From: Pelargonium tetragonum
Taxonomy: Eukaryota; Streptophyta; Magnoliopsida; Geraniales; Geraniaceae
Direction: 5' to 3'
DNA length: 64,000 nucleotides
Assembly: GCA_036897445.1 (NCBI GenBank)
Contig: JAYMTL010000093.1
Location: 16,684 to 80,683, forward strand
Made by a program: the position numbers and the translations under genes. The notes beneath the pieces are model-generated. The model had not been told where the DNA came from and searched no databases. It saw only the letters and a list, made by a program, of their open reading frames with translations. The first letter of the stretch is position 1; each line of letters opens with the position of its first letter. Positions 61,975 to 64,000 of the stretch are shown here, piece by piece.

Positions 61975-62751
61975 GCTATTTCTTGAAATTTGACTCTGTT
62001 TATCTTTCCGAATTAAGTGCTTGTGACTTGTTAGTGGGGCACTCGTATAAAACTTAAGTACTCCTCCGTAGTCGCTATAGGGCCACCTTAAGGAGAATAC
62101 TGTGCTAGCATAATATTATAAAGAAAGCCCTTATTAAGACTATAACAAAATATCTTATACTGACAGCTAATAAGATCCATAAGAAGTTGAGTCATATTAC
62201 AACAGGGAAATTGGGTGGGCTATTATAAGGAGTCTCCAGAACTAATCGAAAGCAAGACTAAGAAAACAGATATAGTTGTATCGGATTGGAAAAACAAGAT
62301 TTAGAAGTATGTCGTCAAACATAAACCTGAAAAAGACTATGAAATTTTGCAAAATGTTATCTGTCCCCTCACTGTTCGAACTGCACGGAAATGGAGAGAA
62401 AGTCCGCATGAAAGACAACCCTTTTCGCAAAAGAAAATAAGGAACTAAACCCATATAGAGGAGCCTGCTTGGTAGAGAGGTAGAACAAGGATAGATTCCG
62501 GGGCAAGGAAAAAGGGGTCAGTGATCTTCATAGAAGTGGAATGCTTTGCACTAAGTCACTAATGGGGGTTTTATCGAAAAGATAGATTTACTAATTGACT
62601 AAGACTAATACAGAATAGTAGATTGATCGAAAAAAGTGGTAAGGGCTTGTAAATAAGTAATCCAAAATTCTCTAACTCTATAAATAAAGGGCCGTTAAAC
62701 TTTTGCGTTACCCACGGGGCTAAAGCAGGATTGCCAGCATAAAAAGTAAGT

Positions 62752-62765
62752 AGGCCGGAAGGCCT
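62752..62765. repeat. 5-bp GC hairpin with GGAA tetraloop
   Basis: AGGCC (62752-62756) pairs with GGCCT (62761-62765) around GGAA, a GNRA-type loop closed by C-G. Four of the five pairs are G-C. It is stable for its size and typical of structured RNA, but no RNA family is recognised around it. Confidence 0.55.
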
Positions 62766-64000
62766 TATAGAAATTTCTGAGGGTATAAAGAACAGCAATA
62801 GCAAAGCATTTTCTTGCCATTATCCTATCATCAATACAAAACTCGCCGTTGACGAACGCACCGCAGTAAACCCTGTTAACAGTAGGAGCTAAGAACCCGT
62901 AAACGGCAATGACTTAAAATCCTTTATATAGGAGTGCTCGTAGTAAATTTTAGATAAAAACTCCTGGAGAAATGCACCTTTAGCAAACTCTTATTTAGCT
63001 CAGCCTTTCGTGGATAAAAAAGAAGTATTCTTGACCGATAACTCTATACTAACTTGAACTTCTCAAGGTTGAATCTCATAGTCAAAAGAGAGTTTTCAAG
63101 CTCTGTTACTTCGACCCCTCAAGTGAGGAATACACAGAAAGTAAGACCGAGAATCTAAAATCCTGTAGGAGCCAAAACTCACAGAAGAGAGACTTATATA
63201 ATATAAGGGACCCCCTTTTACTTATTCCTGGGAGTGGTTTAAAACTAACCGAGAGAGCTACAAAAAAAATTAAGAAATTTATAAAAAGGGCACCTTATGG
63301 ATTAGATATTTCACTGAGCGGGGTCCGCCTGTTTGTTTGAAAAAGACTTTGAAGTGGAAAATCCTGTTAGTCTAAAAAAATCTTATCTTATCTTATATTA
63401 TAATAGTATACCTCCTCCGTTTTCATTTTTAATACTGCACTCTTGACCTACTTAACTCAGTTGTTTAGAGTGTCGCTGTCAGTAGATAAACCTACCTTAT
63501 TAATAAATATGTCAATGAGCTTCCTGTACAGGATCTTACAAAACTTAAAGTAAAATGAAAATATTTCAAGGCATTAGGGGATGCCTATTTCCCTTATAAA
63601 ATAAAAAGGAATGCTACGGGATAAACTAAAAGCGCCTAATTCTCTGACGGGCAGACCCTTACTAGAAAGATTCTTTTTTGTATTGAATCTCAAATACAAT
63701 CTTTGTCATCAAGCCTAGCAACGTATAAGACCCCTTTTCTTTCCCAAGCCTTAGAAAACTCTAGAAAAGTTTGAAGTGAACGCTAAGATTCCTTATTCTA
63801 ACGGGTTTCCTGGTTTAGAATCCAATCTCTTTAATACAGCCTTGTGCCTACTATTCTTGAGGTATAAAAAAAAGAGTTCGAAAGTTAGGCGTCAAAAAAT
63901 CTCTTTGAAGCAGTTGATTCCACTGCTGTAGACCTGATGCCGTAAAAATTTGACTTTTACCCCTTTATAAAAAGTCTGTTACTATTATTGGCTGAAACTA

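Larger units (their letters stand above)
57471..64000. other. non-coding background, right end
   Basis: No gene recognised. Open frames overlap on opposite strands at 59131-59497. It holds an (AT)6 run (58433-58444), a short SSU-3'-end-like word (58391-58399), the composite inverted repeat at 61921-61974 and a GGAA-capped hairpin at 62752-62765. Confidence 0.55.

Noticed and set aside
62571-62804. 77-codon minus-strand frame that at first looked like an organellar membrane protein
   Set aside because: No conserved motif of any mitochondrial subunit could be matched.
1-64000. CRISPR array, insertion sequences, group I/II introns or homing endonucleases
   Set aside because: No regularly spaced identical repeats, no transposase-like frame with terminal repeats, and no LAGLIDADG, GIY-YIG or reverse-transcriptase motif seen in the open frames.

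Overview
This 64 kb window is a gene desert. I found no protein-coding gene, tRNA, complete rRNA, CRISPR array or insertion sequence that I can defend. Counting a handful of lines by hand puts GC near 35%. At that composition about 7% of random codons are stops, so roughly 0.4 open frames of 136 codons or more would be expected by chance in six frames. The longest frame here is 136 codons (41742-42152), so the open frames look like chance.

Best guess at origin (inference, about 45% confidence): a stretch of a very large dinoflagellate mitochondrial genome of the Symbiodiniaceae type. From memory, the Symbiodinium (Breviolum) minutum mitochondrial genome is about 326 kb and about 64% AT. It carries only cox1, cob and cox3 plus scattered fragments of rRNA, and about 99% of it is non-coding although transcribed. 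This fits the composition, the lack of long frames, the lack of tRNAs and the many short inverted repeats. No cox1, cob or cox3 segment was recognised, so the assignment rests on negative evidence and texture. Alternatives are intergenic DNA of another bloated organelle genome (algal plastid or mitochondrion, plant mitochondrion) or unannotated nuclear DNA.

Layout: most of the window is background rich in GG/CC clusters, A/T tracts, palindromic hexamers and small hairpins. Set into it are blocks with a visibly different texture (fewer G and C runs, more CTTA/TAGT words) near 4.2-7.0 kb, 12.5-12.8 kb, 16.5-16.7 kb, 28.3-31.8 kb, 45.6-47.1 kb, 53.5-54.8 kb and 56.6-57.5 kb. Several of these blocks share short diverged repeats with one another (4.6 with 16.6 kb; 12.6 with 54.1 kb), which suggests one dispersed sequence family.

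The concrete content is structural: hairpins with perfect or near-perfect stems (best at 48000-48048, 21679-21715, 19921-19949, 205-236 and 18051-18077), composite inverted repeats (61921-61974), diverged direct-repeat pairs, a 20-bp alternating pyrimidine-purine tract beside a GA tract (12653-12687), and a few short matches to universally conserved rRNA words. Those matches could mark fragmented rRNA genes but are individually no better than chance. No operons or pathways can be described.
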